DNA from: Buddleja alternifolia
Taxonomy: Eukaryota; Streptophyta; Magnoliopsida; Lamiales; Scrophulariaceae
Direction of reading: 5' to 3'
Length of the DNA: 64,000 bases
Assembly (NCBI GenBank): GCA_019426215.1
Contig: CM033408.1
Span: 31,971,953-32,035,952, forward strand
This document shows, piece after piece, positions 36,301-49,100 of this stretch (its first letter is position 1; every line of letters begins with the position of its first letter). The position numbers were made by a program, and so were the translations under genes. Below the pieces are notes generated by a model that was given only the letters and a program-made list of their open reading frames with translations, had not been told where the DNA came from and ran no database searches.

Positions 36301-39300
36301 ATGGCTGGACTTGCATCTGGTAATAATAGAGGTGTACGTGGGGGCAGAGATCGCCTAGGACGCCCCTTATTTAGCTCAAACGAACCGCAAAAACTATTAT
36401 TTACTGCAGGAGGAAAGCAGCTTAATAGACACTTGACCATTTATCAGGCAATCCAACGACAGCTTGTTTTGGAGGATGATGATGTTGATCGGTTTGCTGG
36501 CAGTGATCTTGTATCTAGTGATGGAAGCAGGCTTTGGACTGATATTTACACTATAATGTATCAAAGAGCAGATGGTCAAGCTGAGAGGTCTTCATTTGGG
36601 AACGTGACCTCGTCATCTCCATCGAAGTCTACAAAAGCTACTTTTTCCAGTAATTCTGGTTCTGATGCATCCTTGCAACATGTATCACTGCTAGATAGCA
36701 TTTTACATGGGGAACTTCCTTGTGATATGGAAAGAAGTAATCCTACTTATAATATATTAGCACTGTTACGTGTACTAGAGGGGTTGAACCAGCTTGCTCC
36801 ACGTTTTCGAGTTCAGGAAGTGATTGACTGTTTCTCTGAGGGAAGAGTTTCAAGACTAGATGAACTCAGTTCCACTGGAGTCAAAGTTCCTCTAGAGGAA
36901 TTTATCAATGGAAAGCTTACTCCAAAACTGGCTCGACAAATTCAGGATGCGCTTGCGCTTTGCAGTGGGTCCCTTCCATCATGGTGTTATCAACTTACAA
37001 AAGCTTGCCCATTTTTGTTTCCTTTTGAAACCCGACGTCAATACTTCTATTCAACTGCTTTTGGATTATCTCGTGCATTATATCGACTCCATCAGCAACA
37101 AGGCGCTGATGGTAATGGATCAATGAGCGAAAGAGAGGTGAGGGTAGGGAGATTACAGCGTCAGAAAGTTCGTGTTTCGAGAAATAGGATATTAGACTCC
37201 GCTGCAAAAGTTATGGAGATGTATTCTAGTCAAAAAGCTGTTCTTGAAGTTGAATATTTTGGTGAGGTTGGCACAGGATTGGGGCCCACTCTGGAGTTTT
37301 ACACCCTTTTGAGTCACGAGCTTCAGAAAGTTGGATTAGGAATGTGGAGGTCAAGTTCATCATTGGATAGACGCTCCATGGAAATCGATGTAGATGGCGT
37401 TAGTAAAGATATTATTCATGTGCCTCTTGGGTTGTTTCCTCGTCCTTGGCCATCCAATACTGAGAATTCTAATGGTAGCCAATTTTCTAAAGTTATCGAA
37501 TATTACCAATTACTTGGTCGAGTTATGGCCAAAGCTCTTCAAGACGGGAGGCTTTTGGATTTACCTCTGTCAGTTGCCTTTTATAAGCTTCTCCTTGGTC
37601 AAGTAAGTTTGTTTTGCTGGTTCACAAATATGCATTCATAAATTTATTGCGACCAACTTACGATTCTTGACTATGAATTTTTCGTGACCTCTGCAGGAGC
37701 TGGATTTGCATGATATAATTTCTTTTGATGCGGAACTTGGGACTACTTTGCTAGAGTTACAAGCCCTTGTCTACCGAAAACAGTATCAAGAATCCAAGGG
37801 AAGCTATAACGCGGAGGAGTTACGATTCCGTGGAGCTTCAGTTGAAGACCTTTGTTTAGATTTCTCCCTTCCAGGCTACCCGGAATATGTTTTGAAACCA
37901 GTCAATGAAAATGTACGGGTGTGCCGTCCCGCTCCTTTTATGGCACCTGTTTACTTTATTTGCTATTTTTTTTAACTGTTTCTACTCTACTCAAATGCAC
38001 AGGTGGATATCGGTAGTTTGGGAGATTATGTTTCCCTCGTGGTTGATGCTACTGTAGGGACTGGGATCATGCGGCAAATGGAAGCATTTAGATCTGGGTT
38101 TAATCAGGTTCGTCGTTTTGATTGATTTTCATTGACTTATATGTGAAATCTGTCTTTATTCATGCTTCTGATGTGTCTAACCCATACGTTATAATTATGA
38201 GCGGGCTAATATGATGCCTGAGCAAAACTTTTTAAAGGATGAATTTATGACCTGCTTCTCTCCTATTGATCCTTCCTCTATTACTCTTTTCCCAATCATC
38301 TCTCTTCTCCCACACTTGAAAAGATATGCCAAATTTTATCCTGGAAAGATGACTTTGCAAAAGCTTTCTCTCGATTAACTAGTGGCCTTGTAAGTTTTAC
38401 AGAAAATTGTACCATTATAATATCAATATCCACAACTCATTCCATCTCCACCACCGGCCTATCGTTTGTTCTTAATATCGGCTTCTTTACCAAATTGTTT
38501 GTGTGCCCATCATTTATTGTCTCTCCAACTTCATCACAATTAAGAGTGAATAATTTTTCGGTGTTCACATATAATTTCCATATATACTTCCAAATGAGAA
38601 GTGTATGTGGCTTTTGTGCCAGTGAGATTCTAAAGGTCAACATATAAATTCCACTGCATTTATGGAGTGAAGATAAATTGTTATTTTCCTTTTGTAAATG
38701 TTCATTATTTTTACATATGCATGTCTTCTTATCAGGCTTAAGATTAACTTAAAAACTTTATGAATTTTAGGTGTTTGACATCTCTACTCTACAAATATTT
38801 TCTCCAAACGAGTTGGACTATTTGCTATGTGGCCGCAGAGAGCTATGGAAGGTAAACTTTCCTTCAGAGTGACCGAAAGCAGAACTTGAGTATCTGTCAT
38901 TTGCTTGACTTTAACATATTTTTCTTTTATTGCAGGCGGAGTCACTTGCAGATCACATTAAATTTGATCATGGATACACTTCCAAGAGTCCTGCTATTGT
39001 ACATGTACGTCAACTTTGCGAACCTAATACACACCCAATAAAAAATACCAAAAAAGGAAAATACGTTAACTTAAATCCTCACACGAGTTTCTTGAGTTAC
39101 TTCCACAGTATTATTTCTTGTAGACGTTATATATTTATATTATGCTTCTATAGAAACATAGAAAAGAATAGAATCTGTAACTTCCATTAAGTATTGAATA
39201 TTATAGAACAGACGATTATCTCGATTTATGACAACTCTAAATTCGAATGTTATTCTATTTGATTGTAGATTTTATATATTTTTAGAGAGTCAAATTTTCT

Positions 39301-40454
39301 TTTTGTTTTTGAATTCATATGACATCTGAATTTTTTTTGTTACACTTCTGTATTTTCTATCCTATATATTTCTAAATTTATATTTCTTTCGAATTCGAAT
39401 TATTTAATTAGTTCTAACTAATCAGAGATTCTATCATGTGATCAGCTTCTTGAGATCATGGGCGAATTCACACCGGATCAGCAACGAGCCTTCTGTCAGT
39501 TTGTTACCGGTGCACCTCGGCTTCCACCAGGTGGTCTGGCTGTACTGAATCCCAAGTTGACAATTGTCAGAAAGGTATATATATCATACAGCTTCTCTTG
39601 ATCTCTGTGTCAATCTTCTCTTCATGGGTAGGTGCTATGAAGTGTGTTAAACTCACTCTCTTAACATTGGAACAGCATTCTTCAAACACGAGCAGCACGG
39701 TGAATAATGGTTCAGGTCAATCAGAATCTGCTGATGATGACTTACCCAGTGTGATGACATGTGCAAATTACTTGAAGCTCCCTCCTTATTCCTCGAAGGT
39801 TAGCTGACAATGAACTTCATTTTCTTCTTTCTTTCTTTTGCTGTGTGGTGGTGGCATGTTATTTTACAGAAAATGCTGGTATAGACCCGGTATTCAACAC
39901 CGGACGGTCCAGATCAAGCCACGTCAACGTACACTACTATAATGAGGTGACATGGCTTGATCCTGACCGTTTAGTGTATGGACACTCAGTCCATACAAAC
40001 ATATTTCTTATTAGAGTGATTCTTATAGAGTGCCGGGACCCCAAACCTCGTATACATTACAAGTTACAATCATTTGTGTAATGTGTACCTCACTTAGGTC
40101 CTACCATTTTGATGGTGGCGAATTTCCTATCCCGAGAGTTCCTAAGAATCACCAGTTATTTTACTAGACGTCTTGTTAGGGATAGGCAAACATTGTTTTG
40201 TCTACTGTTTGGATTGCCTACACTGGGTGGTCATACCAAACTTTGAGGATGATGTCACATTGTGCTGACTTGGTGTGATCCTCACCATGCAGTACACCTA
40301 GAGTATGCAAGTGTCCATTCATTGTATTTGTGTAGTACTATTGTTTATGGTCAATGCTATCATTTACTGATTGTTTTTTACTGTTCAGGAAATTATGTAC
40401 AAGAAACTATTGTATGCCATCAGTGAAGGACAAGGATCTTTTGATTTGTCATGA
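30318..40454 (+). CDS. UPL3: HECT-type E3 ubiquitin ligase UPL3/KAKTUS
   Basis: Seventeen exons: 30318-31205, 31392-31502, 31584-31700, 31814-31984, 32060-32221, 32498-32746, 32830-32951, 33039-34407, 35329-35463, 36094-37602, 37697-37912, 38003-38107, 38771-38851, 38936-39004, 39446-39574, 39676-39798 and 40389-40454. They join in frame to 1873 aa (Arabidopsis UPL3 is about 1890). The N terminus is basic and Ser-rich ([19 protein letters not shown], likely nuclear signals). Armadillo-type repeats cover about 140-700, with phrases such as [20 protein letters not shown]. An Asp/Glu run fills about 1083-1108, and the HECT domain about 1500-1873. The catalytic Cys is C1840 in [15 protein letters not shown], 33 residues from the end. 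In Arabidopsis the ligase targets bHLH factors GL3/EGL3 and limits trichome endoreduplication, and it associates with the proteasome. Confidence 0.96.
39905..39969. repeat. Stem-loop in the last UPL3 intron
   Basis: Arms cggtccagatcaagccacgt (from 39903) and acatggcttgatcctgaccg (to 39969) pair with few mismatches around a short loop, giving a hairpin of about 65-70 nt. Smaller palindromes (cccggtattcaacaccgg) sit just upstream. It may be a foldback MITE remnant or an RNA hairpin. No protein is implied. Confidence 0.5.
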
Positions 40455-40860
40455 GTTGTCAACAGTGAGTCTAACCAGCTCTGCATATTTTAGAAGGATT
40501 ACCTAGGTTGCTACAAAGATGATTCTTGGAAGAAGTGACAATTTCAATTCTTTTGTGAACTCTATTCAGATCTACTTCAATCTTATTTAATGGAACCTAG
40601 ATATGTAATTCATGTTGTTTTGCCTACAATGTCAATGAGGGTTATAATTTGGCCATCTGCATTGGGGGCTTGTAAATAATTAGGATTATTTTTTCCTTAA
40701 GTATTGTTACCCTCGTTCTCATTATCTTTGGGTGGTTAGTTGCATCAGTAATGCATTGCTTGTTATTTATTTGGTTGTGCTGGTGACATTTTGTGTAATA
40801 TTATGAATAATGAAGCATTAAATCTGATAACTTTGTTATTATGTTGTGGGTGTGTAGAAT
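40455..40860 (+). other. 3' untranslated region of UPL3
   Basis: Follows the TGA at 40452-40454. Signals resembling plant polyadenylation motifs (ttatgaataatgaag near 40800) suggest the transcript ends by about 40840. A TA run begins at about 40862. Confidence 0.45.
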
Positions 40861-40884
40861 CTATATATATATATATATATACAT

Positions 40885-41134
40885 GGAAAATTACACTGAG
40901 TACCCCTTAGGTATTGTCTACTTATGATTTACACCCCCTAGTTAAAAAAATTACATCTAACATCCTGTAGTTTCATATATTGATGTTAGGTTGGATGGAA
41001 GTTGTAAATTGACCTAAATAGCCTGAATAGAATATTTAAAAAAAGAAAGAGAAAACATTAGAAAAATGAAAAAGACTGAATTACCATTTTGCCCCTATCC
41101 ATCTCTAAATTTACATTTAATATCAATTTCAAAG

Positions 41135-41169
<35 letters not shown>

Positions 41170-41970
41170 TATATATACATATATTTATATACTCATCCAT
41201 GTATTTGCAGGAGAAATCTTCACCCGAAAATTTGAGGTGAGGGCGTGGTTGGCAAGAGGAGGCTAGACGGAGGGGCAGTGTCGGAGGGGGCTGATTTGTG
41301 CGAAATGGGTGGTGGGTGGCGGAGGTGGACGGAGTGGCTAGCGGCGAGATGGTCGACGACTATGGTGGAGGTTGTGTACGTGGGTTGGACTTTGAAAAGC
41401 TTGGGAAGAAGACAACAATGGCTATCTTCTTCCCCCTTCTTATTTTTAAAAATAAATAAATAAATAAATTTTTATTTTGTTTATTTCTGAAAATTATCAA
41501 AAATAATTTTAAATAAAAGACTAAATAATATTTAAGATTTTTGGAAAATAAAAAATACTAATTTGTTAATTTATGAAATTATCAAAAATAAAATCAAATC
41601 AAAAACTATTTTCGAATAAATTATAATGTAATTAAAAATAATTAAAATATTTTTAAATAATATTGAAATTATAACTCAAATATTGAAACATTACATATAA
41701 CATTTACACCTTTATAGAATATTACAATTAACACCAAAAAAGGTATAATTGTCCAAAAAAATAGAGTTTACCGGTTCAAAAAAATTTCCTGCCAAAATAA
41801 AGGGTATTTTCGAAAGTTTACAAAAAAATTAACGGCGCCATACGGAAACCCTAACGGAAGGTGCTTATTGTTGGACGTAAGGAAACGTTAGGATGTTAGA
41901 TGTAATTTTTAAATTAGGGGGTGTAAATCGTAATTAGGCAATACTTCAGGGGTACTCAGTGTAATTTTCC
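40885..41970. mobile_element. Foldback MULE-type element, about 1.09 kb, with GC-rich insert
   Basis: Inverted ends GGAAAATTACACTGAGTACC and, reverse complemented from the right, GGAAAATTACACTGAGTACC. The arms match for about 90 bp (words taatttttaaat, aggatgttagatgtaat, gggggtgtaaat). Each flank is a TA microsatellite, so the target duplication cannot be resolved. The interior has a GC-rich patch (about 41210-41430, agcggcgagatggtcgacg and similar) flanked by AT-rich DNA. It may be a captured gene fragment, as Pack-MULEs carry. Confidence 0.75.
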
Positions 41971-41984
41971 ATATATATATATAT

Positions 41985-44090
41985 ATATACTATACTAAAA
42001 ATGTGGATGTTGAAAGTGTTTTTTCCAATTGTAAAAAGACAATCAAGCCCTTCCACAAGTCATTTTTAATATAATACTCCCTCCGTCTCAAAAAGGATGT
42101 CCACTATTTCACTTTTGTCTGTCCCAAAATGTTTGTCCCTTACTATTTATATATGTATTTATAGATTAATCTGACTATATTACCCTCTGTTTAAATTGAA
42201 AAATATACAATTAATTCATTTTTATTATAAAACTACAATTATATTTAAGGAAGATAATTCTATACATGGATAGAAAACAATAACAATAAATCAAATTAAA
42301 AGCCGGGCATGTTTTAGAAGGTAAGGTTGTTAGTTGTCTTTTGTTTTATGGAAATGGTACTATTGAGAAACAATGAAAATTTGATAATTCCTAAAAAAAG
42401 TCAAATGGGACATTCTTTTTGGGACGGAGGAAATAAGAAATAGTTTATGATAGTTACAACAATATTAATATGTTAACAAAATATCACTTATTCAACTTCT
42501 TATATCATTTGGATACATTATTCCTCACCAATTTTAACATTAACATCTATCTTCTCAACTTCTCAATCCCTAATGCTTTAAAATCTATACAGTCAATAAA
42601 ATCAAAAGAATTCCACATTTATATCCATCTAAAATTTGAACATCTTTTAAAATCTATACGAAAAGAACACCTTTTCAACTTGTTCGATTGTTATGAAATT
42701 ATTCTACTATAATTACGTAGCATTTTCTTATATCATATCTTGGTTTCTCGATACATTTTTATCTAGATTTCCCCCCATAGTTTCTTTTTGAGTGAATGAG
42801 TTAAATACATATAATGAATATAAATAAACAATCAATTAACAACACTACAAATACTAAGAAAGAAGAGAGAGATCTACAAGCTGGTGGAAGTACAACCAAA
42901 CATTTTTAATATCTTGAGCTATCAGCTTCTCCAGTAGAGCTAGGCTCATCAGTTCCCTTTTATTTATACTCCTAATTCGTTAAATTATCTATTGCACAAG
43001 AAGCTATGTTATGCATACTTTTACGATTTCGAAAGCTTGAAATATTAGTACTATCAATATGATAGGCATAAATTGGTAATCTATATACATGTTTATAAAC
43101 TCTAAATTTCTAAAATAATGATTTTGATTTTTAGATTAGCATCATCATCATCATCAAACTCACACCTTGTTTTTGGCTAATATCATCATTAGATTCTACT
43201 ATCCATATATGTATATATGTATATGTATGTATATATATGTGTATTTGAATTGTTGCAAAGTACAAATAAGTAATTTTTATCACATTTTATATCACTAGAA
43301 TTTTTTCAAAAGAATATTTTAATTTTAGAGATGAATAAAAAAGAAGAAGATGGGTCATCAACACAATTTAGTAGAAATACTTGGATATATCTACTATATC
43401 ACTGAAAAATATTATTGACAATTGTTTTATTATTTTTTATTGGATTTTAAAATTGACAAACAATAGTCGTGGTATTCATATTTCTTAATATCACGAAATA
43501 GTTATTGCAATATTATGTTTTTCTTCCATTGATATATATTTGGTTGGACTTCTAGAAATGATAAACAATTTTATTATATTATTGTGATGTCTTAAATGCC
43601 ACAGAGAACACATGATTGTGAATGTTCCTATATAATTATCTGTATTGAAGTAACAAAAAATTGAAACAAAATGAATTTTTTGAATTCATTTAAGTTATGA
43701 AGTGTGATGTCGTGCTACTTGTTAGTCTATTCGAGCAACAGACTTAGAGATTGTAAAAATCTCACAAGTTCATATCCCTATTATACATAGGATATAGTAA
43801 AAGTATGAAGAACTTTGTTTGAATGTAGAACTTTTGTAAAATCTTCCTTTATAAATATCTCAAAACATCTAGGTGTAGTAGTGTTGAACGAAACCCTACC
43901 GTTAGATCAAATTGACCTCCATTATGTGATGAGAATGTTGAGTATTATAAATAGAGGAGTCTTGTGAAACCAAAAGAAAATAATAAAAATAAATAGAGGA
44001 GTCTTGTAATTGTCCAAGTATGTTAACATTCTATTGTTTACACATCGTATTATTTTACGTGCAAAGCACGTACATTTTGTTAGTTATGAG
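41985..44090. mobile_element. Candidate non-autonomous Helitron
   Basis: Left end around 41988 reads TATACTATACTAAAAATG, similar to starts of plant Helitrons. On the right ACGTGCAAAGCACGTAC (44060-44076) is a perfect short hairpin, followed about 10-12 nt later by TTAGT, one base off the CTRR terminus. Helitrons leave no target duplication. There is no Rep/helicase frame, and a Stowaway MITE is nested within. The terminus mismatch keeps this uncertain. Confidence 0.35.
42077..42433. mobile_element. Stowaway-type (Tc1/mariner) MITE, 357 bp
   Basis: Left end CTCCCTCCGTCTCAAAAAG, right end in reverse complement TTTCCTCCGTCCCAAAAAG, the signature ends of plant Stowaway elements. TA flanks it on both sides (42075-42076 and 42434-42435), as expected. 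Inside are atgtcc and gggaca words near the ends and AT-rich non-coding DNA. Confidence 0.85.
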
Positions 44091-45698
44091 AAAAATGTGA
44101 AAACACTAATAGGTAAATAGGTTGTAACTGGATTGAGTCTAGCCGAATAAGGTGTTTCTCGAGTTTTATTTGAACTATTATCGAGGTTCAAATCCAATAG
44201 TTGAGTTTGATTCGATTTTTAATCAAATTATGTTCGAATTTCAATTGAGTGGGTTATTTTTGGGCCAAGTAACTTGATTTGTATGTACCTATTTAATAAA
44301 TTTTTAGTTGAATTTGATTTGATTGTTAATCAAATCATATAATGATTTAAATTGAGTGGGCATGAGTCGGGTAAATTGATTTATATGTACATATGTCATT
44401 AGTTTTTTTACTGTTCAAATCGAGTTTCAAAATTTATCGAACAAAAGAAAAGTTTTGTAAACTTGGTTTGTCATGTGAACGAATTGAGTTACTCGAGCTT
44501 TCAACGATTAATTTGAGTTGAATATCGTGTAGGTATAAGAGTACTATATGGGTTGAGGAACAAGAGCAAGATAAAAAAATGGGGATCAACATGGACTTAA
44601 ACATTAGGGTTAACTTGGATCAAAAGTTGAAAGAATAAAAGATTTTGAATTGTTTTAAAAAATTCAAGTTTTAAAGCCATTAAAATATTTATAATTTCTA
44701 TTATTATCTAATTAGCACAATTATAGACATATGAAATTTAATATATATTTTTAAAAATAAATAAATAATACTTCAAAATTTATTGGGCTATTTTATAAAA
44801 TCATGTTAAGCCCGAGGGATATATGATTGAAACATCATAATTAGTATTTCATTTGATATCAATCTCAAATGATTGGGTCATATTTTCAAACTTCACTCAA
44901 CAAAAAAACATTTAAGAATTTAACAAGCCAAAGTATTCCAAAACTTTTAACATATTAGAATATTTTGAAAATGAAGCATATATGTCTAAAATCAACCCCA
45001 TTCTTTCCTCCTATTTTCCTTTTCCTCCTTTTCTCTCTCCTTGGTTGTCTTCTTCTTCCGTATATTTTCACCGCCTTCCCATTCCAGTTCAAGAACCAAC
45101 GTACACTCGGGCAAATTGCCCGAATGGCCAAGTCAAACCAATATCTCTGCCATTCTGCCGATCCCACCGCAAAATCCTCCCACTCTCATTCCGCGACAAG
45201 CTAGAACTTTGGATCGCTAGGCTCCGCTCCCGATTTGGAATTGTAGTTCAAGATGAGATCCCAATGTTCGGGCGAAACATGGTTATAATCACAATGTGTT
45301 TCTAACTTGGTGTTATTTGTTTCAAGATTTCGATATCAGAGCGCGGCTAAGAATGTCTCAGAAAAAGAGAGTTCCTAAAAATGACTCGAAGTCCAAGTAG
45401 CACTGTAGCAGTGTAGTTTGATTTGCTATTGACCTAAAATTTTAAGTTTAAAGAGCTTTTAAGAATAACTCCTTCAAATTGAAATCTTATTGCGTCGGAC
45501 GGGTTTAATCTTGTCATGCCAAAATATGTAGCAAGAGAAGCGATCGCAAGTAACATTCTTTTTTCTACTCTCTCTTGCTACATCTACAAACTTATAACCA
45601 ATGAGCAAGATTTTCCTACTTTTTCATTTTGCCTAAGGCAAATATTATCCGAATTGCACCCATTAGGTTTTAGAGCAAAAATATATAAAAAATAAAAA
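44091..45698. other. Intergenic DNA with hAT-related and other repeat remnants
   Basis: From about 44120 to 44545 the ttcgagttt/tcgaatttc-rich composition resembles the hAT repeat family at 52.3 and 56.7 kb, though without clear ends. At about 44965-45300 there is a C-rich stretch with short open frames that I cannot assign to a protein. At 45333 tcgatatcagagcg resembles a retroelement primer-binding site (TGGTATCAGAGC). No LTR could be confirmed upstream of it. Confidence 0.3.
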
Positions 45699-45955
45699 GG
45701 GATAATTACACTCACACCTCCTCAATGATGGGGTAATTACACAAATCTTCCTTCACTAATTAATAATTACAAAAACAATCCTTCGAGGGTCTATTTGTAA
45801 GGTTTACAGGGGGTGCAATTGTGAGAATTGTTACACACAGAGAATGCAATTGTAATAAATCTTTAACATGAGGGGGTGTGTTTGTAATTATTAATTAGTA
45901 AGAGAATGTTTGTGTAATTAACCCATCATTAAGGGGGTGTGAGTGTAATTATCCC
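45699..45955. mobile_element. Foldback MULE-type MITE, 257 bp
   Basis: Ends GGGATAATTACACTCACACC and reverse-complemented GGGATAATTACACTCACACC are identical for 20 bp, and the arms extend to about 100 bp. A perfect 9-bp duplication AAATAAAAA flanks it (45690-45698 and 45956-45964). The terminal word ataattacac is close to the ends of the elements at 2918 and 40885. Confidence 0.85.
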
Positions 45956-46141
45956 AAATAAAAAACACAACAAACTGGAGGTAAAAACAAAAATTGTAAG
46001 AGAGGATCTTTTGGGCAATTTTCATTCAATAAATTTTTCTATATGATTCTAATTGAAACAAAAGAACAAAATTGCCACAAAAGGCTCTCTAGTCTATTTG
46101 CAAGTTACAAAAAGATAAAAAGAAAAACAATTATGAACAAA

Positions 46142-49100
46142 TTAAACATTGCTCCTGGTTGGATAGCCGCATTTAGCTTGGACAGCGAGTGTTTTGACGA
46201 CAGTAGGGCAAGTATCAATGGCACCATCAAGGAAACTTTGTTTATCAAATGGGATTACACATTCACTCTTACCCAAGCATAGCTGCAAAAAAGAGTTACA
46301 CAAGAGACATCTTAGTGTGTGTATACATATACATACATATATATGTGTGTGAGATATAATTTTCTAAATAAAGTGACTTTTAAGGAGTTTCGGAATTAGA
46401 TATTTCAGTGTAATAATAACTGTCCGTTTAAAATGTACTCCATGTGGTCCGTTGATACATGGATGATTTGCGATTACACTGGAACTTTAAGTTTCAGAAT
46501 CTGCTAAGAATGGCGTGCATGATGCTTAAGGAGTCACAAGACTTTAAATCCCGGTAAAATCACAATTATCTTTGTATGTTGGTTCCATGTGTCCCTTCAC
46601 ATATATGATTGTGATTGTTTTGGGATTTTTAGTTTCAAGGTCTATTAAGAACCCAATTCAAATCATCTTTTTACATGGTTGCGTAACACATTTTGCTTCG
46701 TGCACAGATGATTCACACGTATATATAAGGGTGATTAGGATATAGAAATCAAAGAAGTCATGATTGTCACATTCCAATCACCCGTATATATATATATATA
46801 TATGTCATATATCTATGAATACAACTGAGGATACAGCACCATATGTTACCAAAAATACGTATTACCAAGAATGATCAGTGTAAACGAATATCATAGTAGT
46901 TGCGATTAATGAAGACTATATAACTTTTTACCTTTTCGACAACCTTGTGGGATCGGGGGGTGGCACATGTTCCAGGTCTGAAATTTCCGCAAGCGCCCTC
47001 AGGATTCCCAAAACTGACGAATTCGATGTTGGTGATGACCTTTTTGTCTGGGCAAGTGAGGCGTGCAGCCCTAATAGTGTTTGTAACAGCACGTAGTTTT
47101 TCACCTTTCCTCTCCCATGATTGAACATTGGGTGGATGGAACTGAGATATGACACTGCAAATTGTGTCTCTATTCACTGTCATAATATCAATCTTCTCTG
47201 GGTTGCCTCCTGTCTCCTCAAATATCACCAATAGGTTGTTCTTTGGCTTCAAGAATGATCTTGGGATATGATACCTAAAAGATCCAAGTTTAAATTTTAA
47301 CCGGAAAAATATATATGGGTCGTAAAATTCGTATTATGTACAAAAGTCAGCCTTATCTAACTAATTTTATGACAAGTGTCTTCTTAATCACATAACATGT
47401 ATAGATTACTTTTCTAATGATTGACTAGACCTGAGCAAGAGTAGGAAATTAAAGTTACCGATCATATGACAAATATCTCCTTAATCACCAACATATACGA
47501 GTTTCTTCTTATATGATTGACTTTGGCTTGACCAGACCCGAGCCATAGTAGGATTCTTATTAATCATTTTTCTTTTTGGGGAATTTCAAATGCACTAAAC
47601 GGAATAACAAAAGAAATACAACATCGCGCAAAAAGGTGTGGCCTTTTTGCATGCGCAACCAAGCTAATTATCTTTTAAACTAGCACCACAAAACTAATAA
47701 AACTTGCTATCACAACAAGGACCCGAGCATATTTCAAATGTCTCATTTAACCACATAAGACGTACAACTCACTTTTCATATGATTGACTTTGGCTTGATT
47801 AGACTCGAGCATAGTGGGATTATTAATAATCATATCACAAATATCTCCTATATTCTCCTCACTACATAACACCTACAATTCAGTTTTTATGTGATTGACT
47901 TTGGTTCAACCAGACCCGAGAGACGATAAAATTCTTATTAATTATATTACGAGTGTCTTCTTTACCACATAACAATGTACGACGAGTCACATTTTATATG
48001 GTTGATTTTAGTTTGACCAGACCCGAGCCAGCGTAAGAACTTACTCTTCTTGAGTAGGCTTCTGAAGTGCTGAGAGGTAAGATACCCAATAACGCCCAAG
48101 ACTTTTGCCATTCACCCAAATCATGCCCTTTGCCATGCTAGTCATGTTGATAGCCACGGGGTTGTCGCCTTCCGGTGCATCAAAATATGCCTTTTAAACA
48201 ATAAAATAAATATAGTTATATACACACATATTATTTGTGATAGAGACTTGAAATCTCGAGAACTCCGTAGAATAACCACATTTTCTAGTAATTATTACCT
48301 TATACCAAGTAACAGGTCCAGGAGCTTTATTGTAGGGAACCCATTTAACCTTCTTTGATCCTCCTTCTGTGTACAATTGCATCTTTTCACCGTTTACGCC
48401 GACCTGTATATTTAAATTTGCTAATTGATTTAGAAAAAATGTAACATTATACAATAATAATAATAATAATAACAATAATTATTGTTATTTTTATTTTTAT
48501 TATTATTGTTATTATTATTATTATAATAATAATAATATTAATTAAATATATTACCTGTTGGGCCCATTGGTTTTCGGTAATATCAAGATTTCCAGCCATC
48601 AAGCCCTCAAGTGAGACAGCACGAGGCCCAGCAAATCTCCTCTCCATGAAGGCCCCACTATTCTGCATTTTTCAGAAATCCTTTTTATCAGTTTTTAAAT
48701 TCGATAAAATAATTTTAAATTATATTTTTTGATATATAAAATGATATTTAATTATATATTTATTTTGTGAAAAACAAGTTCAATTACCGGAAAACCAACG
48801 GTCATGGCCAACATTGAGATTTGGTTAACTCCAGGCTTCAAAGTGATGGGCCTCTTGAATACATGGGCTTTTTCGACATTACTTCCATGCTCAAAACCTA
48901 ACATAAACATAAAAAGACTTTATATTTGATAAAAACAAGTGAACTATTGTTCAACAAGATTTTAGTGATTTGCCATATAAACTCGATAACAAACAGATAA
49001 ATGGGTTTGAATTCTCTCGAAGCTTCAATTTTCTAAATAAAATAACAATTGATCATGATTATGGATAATTTTATAATCGATCGAATCACTCCACTTTTCA

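Noticed and set aside
39845..40081. A 78-codon frame in the last UPL3 intron.
   Set aside because: It spans the stem-loop region and has no recognisable protein features. The flanking exons splice cleanly past it.
44955..45305. Overlapping open frames on both strands with hydrophobic or basic peptides.
   Set aside because: No conserved motif, no splice context and no start-region signals. The frames overlap on opposite strands and look accidental.
45333..45345. Possible tRNA-Met primer-binding site (tatcagagc) of a retrotransposon.
   Set aside because: The word is short, and no LTR end or gag-pol frame could be shown next to it.
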